A stretch of DNA of 64,000 nucleotides from NCBI GenBank assembly GCA_023419095.1, contig JAEZYN010000004.1, forward strand, positions 8,422 through 72,421, in the 5' to 3' direction. A program made the translations under genes and the position numbers. This document shows, piece by piece, positions 28,099-37,001 of the stretch. The stretch's first letter is position 1. Every line of letters begins with the position of its first letter. Source of the DNA: Bacteroidota bacterium (GTDB lineage Bacteria > Bacteroidota > Bacteroidia > Flavobacteriales > Weeksellaceae). The notes beneath the pieces are model-generated. The model was not told the origin of the DNA. It made no database searches and was given only the letters and a program-made list of their open reading frames with translations.

Positions 28099-28944
28099 AT
28101 GAAGATTACGTTGATTGGCGTTGGTCTGATCGGTGGTTCGATGGCTTTGAAACTGAAAGCTAACCGCACGGCTTCGTATATTTATGGAGTTGATCTAAAC
28201 AATGCTCATTTACAGACTGCGAAGGAATTAGAAATTATTGACGAGATTTCTTCGCTGGAAAACGCCGTCAGAAATTCAGATTTGATTATTCTCGCTATTC
28301 CGGTTGATGCAGCGAAAGTGCTTATTGGAAAAATTTTAAATTTAATTAAGCCCAACCAAACCGTAATGGATGCCGGCTCCACAAAATCTGGAATTGTAGA
28401 AGCCGTAAAAAACCATCCGAACAGAAACCGTTTCGTAGCATTTCATCCGATGTGGGGAACCGAGAATTCCGGGCCGGAAGCGGCCGTTTCCGATAGCTTT
28501 TCGGGTCGCGCCGCTGTGATCTGCGACCGTGAGAATTCTGCGGAAGATGCAATAAAAACAGCAGAAAACGTGGCCCGATCACTGGGAATGCACTTGATCT
28601 ACATGAGTGCCAGAGACCATGATCTCCATACCGCATATATTTCCCATATATCGCATATTACATCCTATGCGCTTGCCAACACAGTTTTAGAAAAAGAGCA
28701 GGAAGAAGAAACGATTTTTCAGCTCGCGAGTACAGGTTTTTCAAGTACAGTAAGACTCGCAAAATCTCATCCTGAAATGTGGGTGCCAATATTTAAACAA
28801 AACCGTGAAAACGTGCTCGATGTTTTGAATGAACATATTACGCAACTGAACAAATTCCGGGAAGCACTTGAAAATAAAGACTTTGAAATGCTCGGCGAAC
28901 TGATTATAAATGCCAATAAAATCCGCGGAATCCTTGAAAAGTAA
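28099..28944 (+). CDS. tyrA: Prephenate dehydrogenase
   Basis: 281 residues. The Rossmann motif GVGLIGGSMALKLK is at the N terminus; FHPMWGTENSGPEAA and the SHISHITSYALANT segment belong to the prephenate dehydrogenase core. There is no chorismate mutase or ACT domain, so this is the monofunctional form. It makes 4-hydroxyphenylpyruvate for tyrosine synthesis. It is probably the last gene of the alanine dehydrogenase unit. Confidence 0.9.
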   Translation: MKITLIGVGLIGGSMALKLKANRTASYIYGVDLNNAHLQTAKELEIIDEISSLENAVRNSDLIILAIPVDAAKVLIGKILNLIKPNQTVMDAGSTKSGIVEAVKNHPNRNRFVAFHPMWGTENSGPEAAVSDSFSGRAAVICDRENSAEDAIKTAENVARSLGMHLIYMSARDHDLHTAYISHISHITSYALANTVLEKEQEEETIFQLASTGFSSTVRLAKSHPEMWVPIFKQNRENVLDVLNEHITQLNKFREALENKDFEMLGELIINANKIRGILEK

Positions 28945-28975
28945 GGATTAACTGATTTTTTTGCAATCCGGTATG

Positions 28976-30394
28976 TTAGCATTCCGCCACATTCACCGCG
29001 ATGGCGAGACCACCTTCAGACGTTTCCTTAAACCGGTCGCTCATGCTTTGAGCCGTTTCCCACATCGATTGTATTACTTCGTCCAGCGTAACCCTTGCTT
29101 TTGCCGGATCCGATTCTATGGCGATATTTGCCGCGGTGATGGCCTTGATCGCGCCCATTGAATTCCGCTCAATGCACGGGATCTGAACCAAACCTGCAAT
29201 TGGGTCGCACGTCATGCCAAGATGATGTTCCATCGCGATTTCCGCCGCCATCAGCACCTGTCCCGGTGTTCCACCCATTATTTCGGTAAGTCCGGCGGCA
29301 GCCATCGCGCTGGATACGCCCACTTCGGCCTGGCAACCACCCATTGCGGCGGAAATGGTGGCATTTTTCTTAAATAAAGTCCCGATTTCACCCGCTACCA
29401 ATAAGAATCGAATGATATCATCGTCAGAAGTAAATTCAGTAAAGGCCTGCGCATACATCAACACAGCCGGAATCACACCGCTTGCGCCGTTGGTTGGCGC
29501 CGTGATAATCCGACCAAAACTCGCGTTTTCTTCATTTACCGCCAGCGCGAAACACGAAACCCACTTATTTATGTTCGTAAATGTTTCTTCAGTATCTATG
29601 ACGAGCCGAAACCACTCATCGATATTGCGGTAAATCTTGTCTCCCAAAAGTTTCCTGTTTAATCCCGCGGCGCGACGCGATACATTCAGGTCACCAGGCA
29701 GAATTCCTTCTTTATTAACACCTTTGTAAATACATTCTTTGATCTGCTGCCAAATATAGAGCGCTTCAGCATCTGTTTCTTCGCGCGTGCGCCAACTTTC
29801 TTCATTCAGATAAATAAGGTCTGAAATCTTCGAAAGACCAAGCTTCGTAGTGTTGGCAATCACATCGCGTCCCCGGTGACAGGGATAAAGTGTCCGGATG
29901 CAGTGCTTTTCGTACGAACTTTCTTCTTTGGTCGCGATAAAACCACCGCCAACTGAATAATAATCTTGTTCAAACTCATCACCGTTTGTAAAAACAGCGC
30001 GGAAAATCATCCCATTTGGATGAAAATCAAGTGATTTTTTCTTGTTTAAAATTAAATGTTCGCCGTAAATGAACGGCACGATGTGTTGACCGCCCAGATT
30101 CAGCTTAGCGGAGGATTTGATCTGCGCTATCTTTTCATCGATTTTGGACGTATCAATCAGTTTAAAATTTTCACCCGAAAGACCCAGCATACCCGCGATA
30201 TCAGTGCCATGGCCAATGCCGGTTTTAGCTAACGAACCGAAAAATTCAACGAAAACTTCTTTCACCTCACTGAGCGGCTGAATATCTGTGATGCGCTGCA
30301 GAAAATTGGATGCGGCATTCCAGGGACCCATGGTATGTGAACTTGAGGGACCAATGCCCACCTTGATGATCTGAAAAACACTGATTGACTCCAT
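28976..30394 (-). CDS. sdaA: L-serine ammonia-lyase (iron-sulfur type, single chain)
   Basis: 472 residues with both domains fused: the N-terminal beta domain (SVFQIIKVGIGPSSSHTMGP) and the C-terminal alpha domain with the Fe-S cysteines in MGGCQAEVG, MTCDPIAG and QIPCIERNS. It deaminates serine to pyruvate in the cytoplasm. It is convergent with tyrA and divergent from the UbiB-family gene. Confidence 0.94.
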   Translation of the reverse strand: MESISVFQIIKVGIGPSSSHTMGPWNAASNFLQRITDIQPLSEVKEVFVEFFGSLAKTGIGHGTDIAGMLGLSGENFKLIDTSKIDEKIAQIKSSAKLNLGGQHIVPFIYGEHLILNKKKSLDFHPNGMIFRAVFTNGDEFEQDYYSVGGGFIATKEESSYEKHCIRTLYPCHRGRDVIANTTKLGLSKISDLIYLNEESWRTREETDAEALYIWQQIKECIYKGVNKEGILPGDLNVSRRAAGLNRKLLGDKIYRNIDEWFRLVIDTEETFTNINKWVSCFALAVNEENASFGRIITAPTNGASGVIPAVLMYAQAFTEFTSDDDIIRFLLVAGEIGTLFKKNATISAAMGGCQAEVGVSSAMAAAGLTEIMGGTPGQVLMAAEIAMEHHLGMTCDPIAGLVQIPCIERNSMGAIKAITAANIAIESDPAKARVTLDEVIQSMWETAQSMSDRFKETSEGGLAIAVNVAEC

Positions 30395-30503
30395 ATTAAA
30401 ACGAACCGTTAAGCTTCCAAATTTAGCGAATTAAAACCTCATTCAATAATCTGTGCTGCAGAATGCACGCTTTTTGTAAGTAAACTTCCCAAAAATAAAA
30501 AAG

Positions 30504-32180
30504 ATGCCGAGCATACAGGAAAAGTTCAGTAATTATTCGAAATTTATCACATTCATCTACAAATACTGGAACAGCGATATTTTCCGTGCAGCCAGCGAAA
30601 ACGCACTGAATATTGAAACGGAAGAAAGCAAAAAACCGGATTCTGAAGATTATCATGGGCCTGAGGAATTGGTAGAAGACCTGAAAAAAATGGGTCCAAC
30701 TTATGTGAAACTCGGGCAATTGTTGAGTACCCGACCTGATTTGCTGCCTCCGGATTATCTAGCAGCACTCGAAACATTGCAGGACGACGTCGGGCAAATC
30801 CCGTACAGCACTGTGCAGGAAATCGTAGAAGAAGAAACCGGGCAACGGATCTCAAAAGCTTTTGAAAACTTTGACACCGAACCGCTCGCAAGCGCATCTA
30901 TCGGGCAGGTTCACCGTGCAACACTTCGCTCCGGCAGGACGGTGGCTGTAAAAATTCAACGGCCCGGCATACGCAAACAGTTCCTCGATGACCTCGATAC
31001 GCTGAAAGAAATGACTGATTTTGCCGTAAAACACAGCGATTCGGCAAAGAAATATGCTGTCGACGAGGTTTTGGATGAATTCCGGTTTATACTTCTTAAC
31101 GAGCTCGACTATGTGAAAGAAGCAGAAAACCTGCGCGTGCTCGCGAATAATCTGCAAAATTTCAAACAGATCTTTGTGCCACAGCCTGTTGACGGTTACT
31201 CGACCTCAAAGATGCTGACAATGGAGTTTGTGGAAGGTCAGAAAATCACCTCCGTTTCGCCGCTCAGCAGGACAGAAAATGATTACAGTAAGTTGGTAGA
31301 TGAGCTTGTAGAGGCTTATATGAAACAGATCATCATCGATGGATTTGCTCACGCCGACCCGCATCCGGGAAATATACACATTACCAAAGACGGTAGAATA
31401 GCGCTGATGGATCTGGGTATGGTAGCGAAATTCGGTCCGGAAATGCGCGACCATATTCTGAAGCTCGTCATTGCCATCAGTAAATACGATGGTGCAGAAA
31501 CTGCAAATGCTTTGCTTCAAATGAGCGAATTTGGGAAAGAAACAGACCAGAAAAAATTTGAGAAGGAAATTAACCGTTTGGTTCTCGAAGCTCAAAATAA
31601 ATCCGCAGAAAACATCAAAACCGCACCACTGCTCATCCAAATGAACCGTGTCGCCACCGAGCACGGCATCAAGCTTGCAGTGGAAATGAACATTTTTGGA
31701 AAAATTCTGATGCAGCTTGATCAGATTGTGGCTGTGCTGGCGCCGGAATATGATCTGCAAAATGCGATTGAAAAAAATGTGGAGAAGATGATGCAGAAAA
31801 AAATGCTGCATGACCTTAAACCGGAAAATTTTCTGGCACAAATTATCGAGGCCAAAAAACTGGCCGAAAAATTACCTGAACGCATCAATACAATTACGGA
31901 AAGACTCGCGAATAATGATTTTGAAATCAGGATTGACGCCATAAATGAGAAACGACTCACAGACGGTTTTCAGAAGGTGGCCAACCGTATTTCCATCGGG
32001 CTTGTTATCGCGTCATTGATTGTCGGCGCTGCTCTTCTGATGCGCGTCCCGACTACTTTTGTGATCTTTGGGTATCCTGGCTTGGCGATGATTTTCTTTT
32101 GTGCAGCTGCAATATTCGGAATTTGGCTGGTCTTAAAAATGATTCTGAGTGATGAAGATTTAAGATCGAATAGGAAATAA
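30504..32180 (+). CDS. ABC1/AarF/UbiB-family atypical kinase
   Basis: 558 residues. The family's KxGQ motif (YVKLGQLLSTRPDLLP), the Ala-rich loop ASASIGQVHRA, catalytic HADPHPGN and the metal-binding DLGMV are all present. The C terminus has two membrane helices (about 495-545). These proteins support quinone biosynthesis through ATPase-type activity. Menaquinone is the usual quinone in Flavobacteriia, so a ubiquinone role as such is unlikely. Confidence 0.9.
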   Translation: MPSIQEKFSNYSKFITFIYKYWNSDIFRAASENALNIETEESKKPDSEDYHGPEELVEDLKKMGPTYVKLGQLLSTRPDLLPPDYLAALETLQDDVGQIPYSTVQEIVEEETGQRISKAFENFDTEPLASASIGQVHRATLRSGRTVAVKIQRPGIRKQFLDDLDTLKEMTDFAVKHSDSAKKYAVDEVLDEFRFILLNELDYVKEAENLRVLANNLQNFKQIFVPQPVDGYSTSKMLTMEFVEGQKITSVSPLSRTENDYSKLVDELVEAYMKQIIIDGFAHADPHPGNIHITKDGRIALMDLGMVAKFGPEMRDHILKLVIAISKYDGAETANALLQMSEFGKETDQKKFEKEINRLVLEAQNKSAENIKTAPLLIQMNRVATEHGIKLAVEMNIFGKILMQLDQIVAVLAPEYDLQNAIEKNVEKMMQKKMLHDLKPENFLAQIIEAKKLAEKLPERINTITERLANNDFEIRIDAINEKRLTDGFQKVANRISIGLVIASLIVGAALLMRVPTTFVIFGYPGLAMIFFCAAAIFGIWLVLKMILSDEDLRSNRK

Positions 32181-32206
32181 AATGTTTACTTCAAAGCCAA
32201 ATTAAT

Positions 32207-32869
32207 TCAGGCATTTGTGTCGGTTTCATCTTGGAAAATTTGCGCCAATATTTCCGAGGTTTCGCGCGGTTTCGTGGCCGGAAAAAGATGGGTGCCGTTT
32301 TTTATAATATAGTCCGGTTTAGAATATTTGATAGGGAAAACAATATCGCGGTCACCCATGATCTGAATCACAGACTCGTCCTGTTCCGATTTCCAGCCTG
32401 AAATTTTTTCAATGCACCATTTTAAGTAGTATGGATCACGAACATTAAAATACTCCATCAGACGCGGATTTTTCGGATCGAAAAATTTTCTTACAAATGA
32501 ATACGTGAGAGCAGATTTTGTGGTGAAGATCCTTTCGGGAAAATATTTCGGCAGTCCTGTGCGCTCACCGATTTTCAGAAACCTCGATTTTTCGCGGTGC
32601 GATTTTATGCTAGCCAGAATGACGGTTTTTTTTGCAGGTTTTATTTTATTGATCTCCTGAACCACAATTCCGCCGAATGAATACCCTAACAAATAAAATG
32701 GCTCGCATTCGTCGATGCGCGCTGCCATTCTGTTGACATATTCTGCAAAACTTTCATTCCGAACGGGAATCAGCCAGTTCAGAAATACGACTTCAAAATT
32801 TTGAGGAAAATGCAACTTTTCAAGCACCTTAAAATCGGCTCCGAGACCGCTCACAACGTATAATTTCAT
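32207..32869 (-). CDS. Alpha/beta-hydrolase-fold protein
   Basis: 220 residues with the nucleophile elbow GYSFGG (Ser as nucleophile), an N-terminal YVVSGLGAD strand-loop and a late GTHLFP His. It is a small serine hydrolase of unknown substrate. ATG at 32869 (MKLYVVSG) fits the fold; the longer in-frame start at 32893 would add eight Phe/Asn residues with no family match. Confidence 0.75.
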   Translation of the reverse strand: MKLYVVSGLGADFKVLEKLHFPQNFEVVFLNWLIPVRNESFAEYVNRMAARIDECEPFYLLGYSFGGIVVQEINKIKPAKKTVILASIKSHREKSRFLKIGERTGLPKYFPERIFTTKSALTYSFVRKFFDPKNPRLMEYFNVRDPYYLKWCIEKISGWKSEQDESVIQIMGDRDIVFPIKYSKPDYIIKNGTHLFPATKPRETSEILAQIFQDETDTNA

Positions 32870-32893
32870 TAAATTAAAGTTTAAAAAAAACAA

Positions 32894-32915
32894 AAAAGAG
32901 CACGACGGCTCTTTT
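32894..32915 (-). terminator. Terminator of glk (minus strand)
   Basis: AAAAGAGC and GCTCTTTT form an 8-bp stem with a 6-nt loop. Read on the minus strand it is followed by TTGTTTTTTTT, 40 bp after the glucokinase stop. Confidence 0.8.
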
Positions 32916-32955
32916 ATAAATTAAATGTGTAACTGAAAAAAAATAAATTTAACAT

Positions 32956-34005
32956 CTACTCGCCTGAAAACGCCGCATACAGCGAAGCGCCTTGAATGAT
33001 TGTTTTCTGGTCTCTCACCAAATAAATCGGCACATCGCGCAGAAGGTCGTCCATTTTATCACTCACGATGAAGTTCCGGTAGAATTTGTCATTGTTCAGA
33101 TAGCTTTGCAGCATCACGGGAATATCGCCGCTGATGAACAGACCGCCTGTGGCTTTCAGTTTTAATACAAGACTGTTCGCCTCGCGGGCTAAAAATATCA
33201 TGAAAGTATCAATGGTCATGTTACAGATGCGGTCCCGGCTTTGCAGCGCACCTTCGATGATGGCTTTGGAGAAATTGCCGGCTTCGATCTCTGCGGTGAG
33301 CCAATCCGGCTGTTTTTGCTGTTTGACATCGCGCAGGAAACGGTAAATATTAAATAAACCATCATGTGACAATACTGATTCCCAGGTTACGATACCGTAT
33401 ATTTTCTGCAAGAACTGGTAAAACTCCACCTCATCATTGGTGCGCGGCGAGAATTCACAATGTCCGCCTTCAGTAGCGAAGGGCCGCATATATTGGCCGT
33501 CCCAAAACAGTCCCGCTTCACCTAAACCAGCGCCAGGCGCCAAGACTGCTATATTTCCCGGAACGACATCATCACTCTGGTGGATTGTCTGGAAGCATTG
33601 CTCGTCATCTTTTCCGAGTCCGTAAGCGGAAGCTTCCAAATCGTTGATTAAATAAACCTGCGGAATGTTCAGCTGCTCCCGAATTACCTCAGCATTGAGT
33701 GCCCATGAAAGCCTTTGTGGCGCAGAAGTGCGCGAAATCACAGGTCCCGGAACAGCGACAGCGAGTTTTGAAATATTAGAGAGCGTAAATTCCTGGATGA
33801 ACCGTGCAGCAATATCGGTAAAAGAAGCAAAATCACTGGTTTTATACTCTTTTTCAACACGCACAACCAAGGTTTGGTCCTGCGTTATGTAATGTGCAAA
33901 ACAGGTCTTTTCCTTGCGTACGTCTGCGGCTATCAGCGAAATATTATTGTTGCTTTCGTCATCAATAGCCGGAAGATAAAGTTTGAATTTATTATTAGAG
34001 TCCAT
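32956..34005 (-). CDS. glk: Glucokinase (PF02685 type)
   Basis: 349 residues: an ASKHA fold with an N-terminal phosphate-1 region (ISLIAADVRKEKT), LAVAVPGPV, the NDLEASAYGL segment, the VLAPGAGLGEAGL block, EGGHCEFSP and the C-terminal ATP-binding GGLFISGDI. It phosphorylates glucose with ATP. ATG at 34005 was chosen because the upstream TTG coincides with a -7 promoter box. The first phosphate loop lacks the usual DxGGTN motif, so the substrate may not be glucose. Confidence 0.82.
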   Translation of the reverse strand: MDSNNKFKLYLPAIDDESNNNISLIAADVRKEKTCFAHYITQDQTLVVRVEKEYKTSDFASFTDIAARFIQEFTLSNISKLAVAVPGPVISRTSAPQRLSWALNAEVIREQLNIPQVYLINDLEASAYGLGKDDEQCFQTIHQSDDVVPGNIAVLAPGAGLGEAGLFWDGQYMRPFATEGGHCEFSPRTNDEVEFYQFLQKIYGIVTWESVLSHDGLFNIYRFLRDVKQQKQPDWLTAEIEAGNFSKAIIEGALQSRDRICNMTIDTFMIFLAREANSLVLKLKATGGLFISGDIPVMLQSYLNNDKFYRNFIVSDKMDDLLRDVPIYLVRDQKTIIQGASLYAAFSGE

Positions 34006-34023
34006 CTTTTTAATGTTAGAAAC

Positions 34024-34031
34024 CAAAGATA
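34024..34031 (-). promoter_or_regulatory. -7 promoter element of glk
   Basis: On the minus strand TATCTTTG matches TAnnTTTG, 18 bp upstream of the chosen glk ATG. Confidence 0.6.
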
Positions 34032-34064
34032 ATAATAGTTTTGAAAAGTAGCGTGAAAAATAAA

Positions 34065-34097
34065 AAACCTTCTTAAATGGTTTGTTTAAGAAGGTTT
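34065..34097 (-). terminator. Strong terminator of the outer-membrane protein gene
   Basis: Two perfect 13-nt arms (AAACCTTCTTAAA and its complement) flank a 7-nt loop. On the minus strand the hairpin is followed by TTTATTTTT. It lies 19 bp past the stop of the barrel gene. Confidence 0.9.
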
Positions 34098-34115
34098 ATG
34101 AAAATTATTGAGGTA

Positions 34116-34679
34116 TTATTTACCTAAAGGAATGTTATATCCTACACCCACACCTATGGCGCCGGCATTGTAGTTTTGGCTGCCGATTTCGCCTTTATCA
34201 CCTGTAAAAGTTTTTTGGTATTGCAGTGCGAAGTTCCAGTCCCGGTTGTGGTAACCAATTTCAGGTTTGATGTAGAAACCGCCGTCTGGTCTTGCTACTA
34301 TACTGTTTGAAGCCACCTGGTCATCACCTACGATGAAACCGTAACCCAGGTCAGTTCCCAGATAAAAACCGGTCTGTTTTGGATATACACGGATCAGAGC
34401 TGCTACAGGGATTACTCCAAAATCGTTGTTATCAATCCCATCATTTTCTCTTCCAAAAAAGTGGCTGTATCCGGTTGCTATACCTAAACCGAAACCTGGT
34501 GTCACAAGATTCTGGTATGAAAGATCCAAACCAAGATTTCCGCCTGCGTTCTCAGCAGGAACAGCGATACCGCCGTTTATACCTACCTTCAGCATGTTAC
34601 GCATATCTGCACTTTGAGCACTTATTAAACCTGCCGTCATTAATCCTAATGCAAGGATTGTTTTCTTCATTGATTTCAT
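34116..34679 (-). CDS. Outer-membrane beta-barrel protein (OmpA-like small barrel)
   Basis: 187 residues with a signal peptide (MKSMKKTILALGLMTAGLISAQ) and about eight amphipathic strands rich in Gly/Tyr (GLDLSYQN, GFGLGIATGYSHFF, FYLGTDLGYGF, GAIGVGVGYNIPLGK). It should fold as a small outer-membrane barrel. Its role is unknown. The start at 34679 places the signal peptide at the N terminus; a longer in-frame start adds 22 residues of non-signal sequence. It is monocistronic. Confidence 0.75.
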   Translation of the reverse strand: MKSMKKTILALGLMTAGLISAQSADMRNMLKVGINGGIAVPAENAGGNLGLDLSYQNLVTPGFGLGIATGYSHFFGRENDGIDNNDFGVIPVAALIRVYPKQTGFYLGTDLGYGFIVGDDQVASNSIVARPDGGFYIKPEIGYHNRDWNFALQYQKTFTGDKGEIGSQNYNAGAIGVGVGYNIPLGK

Positions 34680-34863
34680 AACTTTAAATTTTAGTTTTAC
34701 ACTTAGCTTACTTGGCAAAATCGTGCCAAAAAAATGGGTGCGCACCTGCTAAAATTAAAATTTAAATACTAAAATATTATGAATCAATCAATTATAAATA
34801 GAAAAAAATTAAACAAGCATTTACATTTTCAAAAGACAAAAGGTAAATTTGCCTGTATTGCCA

Positions 34864-35151
34864 TTAAATATTGGACAAAAGTTCTTTCAAATCGTTGTAG
34901 CCGCCACCATTATAAACGTCGGTCATGCCCTCAGCTTTAAAGTAATCTACAGCTTTTCCGCTCCGGTTTCCACTTCTGCAGAAGAAGATTTTAGTGCCAC
35001 TTAAATTGACAACTTCCTGCTTGCGCTGCTCCAGTTCTCCGAGAGGAATATTTTGCGCCTCTTCAATGTGGCCGTCCATTTCAAGTTCCATAGGTTCGCG
35101 AACGTCGATCAAATGGTAGTTTCCGGTTTGCAGTACTTCAACTAATGACAT
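34864..35151 (-). CDS. Single-domain rhodanese-like protein
   Basis: 95 residues: a rhodanese fold with DVREPMELEMDGHIEEAQNIPLGE and the active-site loop CRSGNRSGKA, whose Cys carries the persulfide. It is a small cytoplasmic sulfurtransferase. Partners are unknown. It is divergent from queG, and the -7 boxes of the two genes lie within 30 bp of each other. Confidence 0.9.
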   Translation of the reverse strand: MSLVEVLQTGNYHLIDVREPMELEMDGHIEEAQNIPLGELEQRKQEVVNLSGTKIFFCRSGNRSGKAVDYFKAEGMTDVYNGGGYNDLKELLSNI

Positions 35152-35222
35152 AATATTTGTTTTATTTATATGAATAATTCAGTAATGTATTGTTTCAGAT
35201 CTTAGACCTGAAATTACATTAA

Positions 35223-35249
35223 CAAAGTTAGGAAATAAGATTAATTTTG
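35223..35249. promoter_or_regulatory. Divergent promoter pair for the rhodanese gene and queG
   Basis: TAACTTTG on the minus strand (35223-35230) and TAATTTTG on the plus strand (35242-35249) both match TAnnTTTG. The plus box lies 10 bp before the queG ATG at 35260. With only 11 bp between the boxes, the two promoters should compete for polymerase. Confidence 0.55.
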
Positions 35250-35259
35250 CAGCATATAA

Positions 35260-36192
35260 ATGAATGCAAACGCCTACAAATACACAGAAATCATAAAAGC
35301 GAAAGCGAAAAAATTCGGTTTTCAAAGCTGTGGCATTTCAAAAGCAGGCTTTCTTGAAGAAGAAGTCACACCATTTGAAACGTGGCTCACGAACGGGCAT
35401 CACGGCGAAATGGCGTACATGGAAAATCATTTTGACAAAAGACTGGACCCAACAAAGCTGGTGGAAGGTTCTAAATCTGTCATTTCACTTTCCTACAATT
35501 ATTATCCAGAGACGGATGCGGGAAAATTTTCGGAAATGAAGATTTCGAAATATGCTTACGGAGAAGATTATCACGAAGTGATCAAAGAAATCCTGCGTGA
35601 GATGGTCGCTGAGCTTAAAGAAGAGATCGGTGATTTCGACTGTCGTGTGTTTACGGATTCCGCTCCTATTCTCGAGCGAAGCTGGGCACGCAAATCCGGC
35701 ATCGGGTGGGTCGGAAAAAATGCTAATCTGATAACCAAACAGCACGGTTCGTTTTATTTTCTGGCCGAAATCATCTGCGATCTCGAACTTGAAGCAGACA
35801 CACCGACGACCGACCATTGCGGTAGCTGCAGACGGTGCATCGAGGCCTGCCCTACTGATGCCATCGTAAATGAGAAGATTGTGGATGGCAGCAAATGCAT
35901 CTCGTACGCCACCATCGAGTTGAAAAACGAAATTCCCGAGAGTTTTCGTGACAATATGCAGGACTGGATGTTTGGCTGCGATATCTGTCAGGATGTGTGC
36001 CCGTGGAACCGCTTTGCCTCACCCCACACGCAACCGAAATTCCATCCAAAGGGCATTTTCAATAAGAGTAAAGATGAATGGCGCGAACTTTCGCAGGAAA
36101 TGTTTTCGGAAATCTTCCGAAAATCGCCTGTGAAAAGGACTAAATTTGCGGGCCTAAAGCGTAATATCGATTTTCTTCTGAACGAGAAGTAG
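35260..36192 (+). CDS. queG: Epoxyqueuosine reductase
   Basis: 310 residues. Two [4Fe-4S] clusters are evident from CGSCRRCIEACP and CDICQDVCPWNR. The N-terminal cobalamin-binding domain shows FGFQSCGISKA and the conserved VFTDSAPILERSWARKSGIGWVGKNANLI. It performs the last step of queuosine synthesis on tRNA. The length matches the short form without the C-terminal HEAT repeats. Another in-frame ATG lies 4 bases later in a different frame and is not used. Confidence 0.95.
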   Translation: MNANAYKYTEIIKAKAKKFGFQSCGISKAGFLEEEVTPFETWLTNGHHGEMAYMENHFDKRLDPTKLVEGSKSVISLSYNYYPETDAGKFSEMKISKYAYGEDYHEVIKEILREMVAELKEEIGDFDCRVFTDSAPILERSWARKSGIGWVGKNANLITKQHGSFYFLAEIICDLELEADTPTTDHCGSCRRCIEACPTDAIVNEKIVDGSKCISYATIELKNEIPESFRDNMQDWMFGCDICQDVCPWNRFASPHTQPKFHPKGIFNKSKDEWRELSQEMFSEIFRKSPVKRTKFAGLKRNIDFLLNEK

Positions 36193-36273
36193 TTAGCGTT
36201 TACCCTGAGAGCGCTTCGGTGCCACTTTCACACGGATTTTAAGCTTGTTTTTCGGAGTAGATTTTTTCTTCAT
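36193..36273 (-). CDS. 26-residue, very basic peptide
   Basis: The frame on the minus strand begins MKKKSTPKNKLKIRVKVAP and ends RSQGKR, then TAA. Thirteen of 26 residues are Lys or Arg and none is acidic, which recalls small ribosome-associated proteins. Its stop directly abuts the queG stop on the other strand, and an A/T-rich leader precedes its ATG. It is too short to be certain, but the composition is protein-like rather than random. Confidence 0.5.
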   Translation of the reverse strand: MKKKSTPKNKLKIRVKVAPKRSQGKR

Positions 36274-36341
36274 ATTCTTAGTTTTTCTTTTTAAATTTAA
36301 TAATAATCGGAATACAAATAGTGTACTCGGCTAAATTTTGA

Positions 36342-36375
36342 CAAAAAAAAATGGACTTCCAGAATTTGGAAGCCC
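36342..36375 (-). terminator. Terminator of the YceI/porin operon
   Basis: On the minus strand TTCCA and TGGAA with flanking GG/CC form a hairpin followed by nine T residues, about 63 bp after the last gene of the operon. Confidence 0.8.
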
Positions 36376-36437
36376 ACAATCAACACTCAATTATTATGAA
36401 AAATTTAATTTGATATACTGTTGATAATGTAAACTGA

Positions 36438-36944
36438 TCACCGCAGCGCCAGACTGAAAAAAAGGTCGATTTCATCTTTTACGTAAACCATTCCGCCCAT
36501 CTTCTTTGGCGGAACGATATTGAAATCTGAAAATTTAAGTCGCTTATTTCCGACCAAACTGCCGTCTGCCTCACTGAACTCGATATTATACTTTCTGCTA
36601 ACGTTCATCATCTTCACTTCCACCGTCGCAGCAAAAAAGTTTGTGCGGACTTTTTCGAAATGAAGGAATCTGATGGTTAGCGTCGGGTAAGCCTGTGCGT
36701 TCAGGGTTTTGCGGAAATCGGCGGTCATCACCTTGTTACGGCAGTCGAAATCCACCACTTTCAAGGATATGTTTGGGAGTTGATTTCCGCTGAAAGAATA
36801 GATCGTCCGTGAGTTCTGGAAGTTATCATTTGCGCATTTAAAAGTTCCAATATTCGTCCAACCATTGATCACCACAGCATTCTTTTGTGCAAAGAAAGAC
36901 AGCGGCAGCAAAATGAGAAGGAAAAAAAATCTGTAAATTTTCAT
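36438..36944 (-). CDS. YceI-like periplasmic protein
   Basis: 168 residues with a signal peptide (MKIYRFFFLLILLPLSFFAQ). The body resembles the YceI lipocalin-like barrel (TADFRKTLNAQAYPTLTIRF; KYNIEFSEADGSLVGNKRLKFSDFNI) but is diverged. YceI proteins bind isoprenoid-type lipids in the periplasm. It is the last gene of a three-gene minus-strand operon with a porin and a typical YceI protein. The start at 36944 sets the signal peptide at the N terminus. Confidence 0.7.
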   Translation of the reverse strand: MKIYRFFFLLILLPLSFFAQKNAVVINGWTNIGTFKCANDNFQNSRTIYSFSGNQLPNISLKVVDFDCRNKVMTADFRKTLNAQAYPTLTIRFLHFEKVRTNFFAATVEVKMMNVSRKYNIEFSEADGSLVGNKRLKFSDFNIVPPKKMGGMVYVKDEIDLFFSLALR

Positions 36945-37001
36945 GACACTAAGATTAAAAAAGGGGTTCGCAAAAACCCCTTCCAAAAAAAATATTAAAA
37001 A

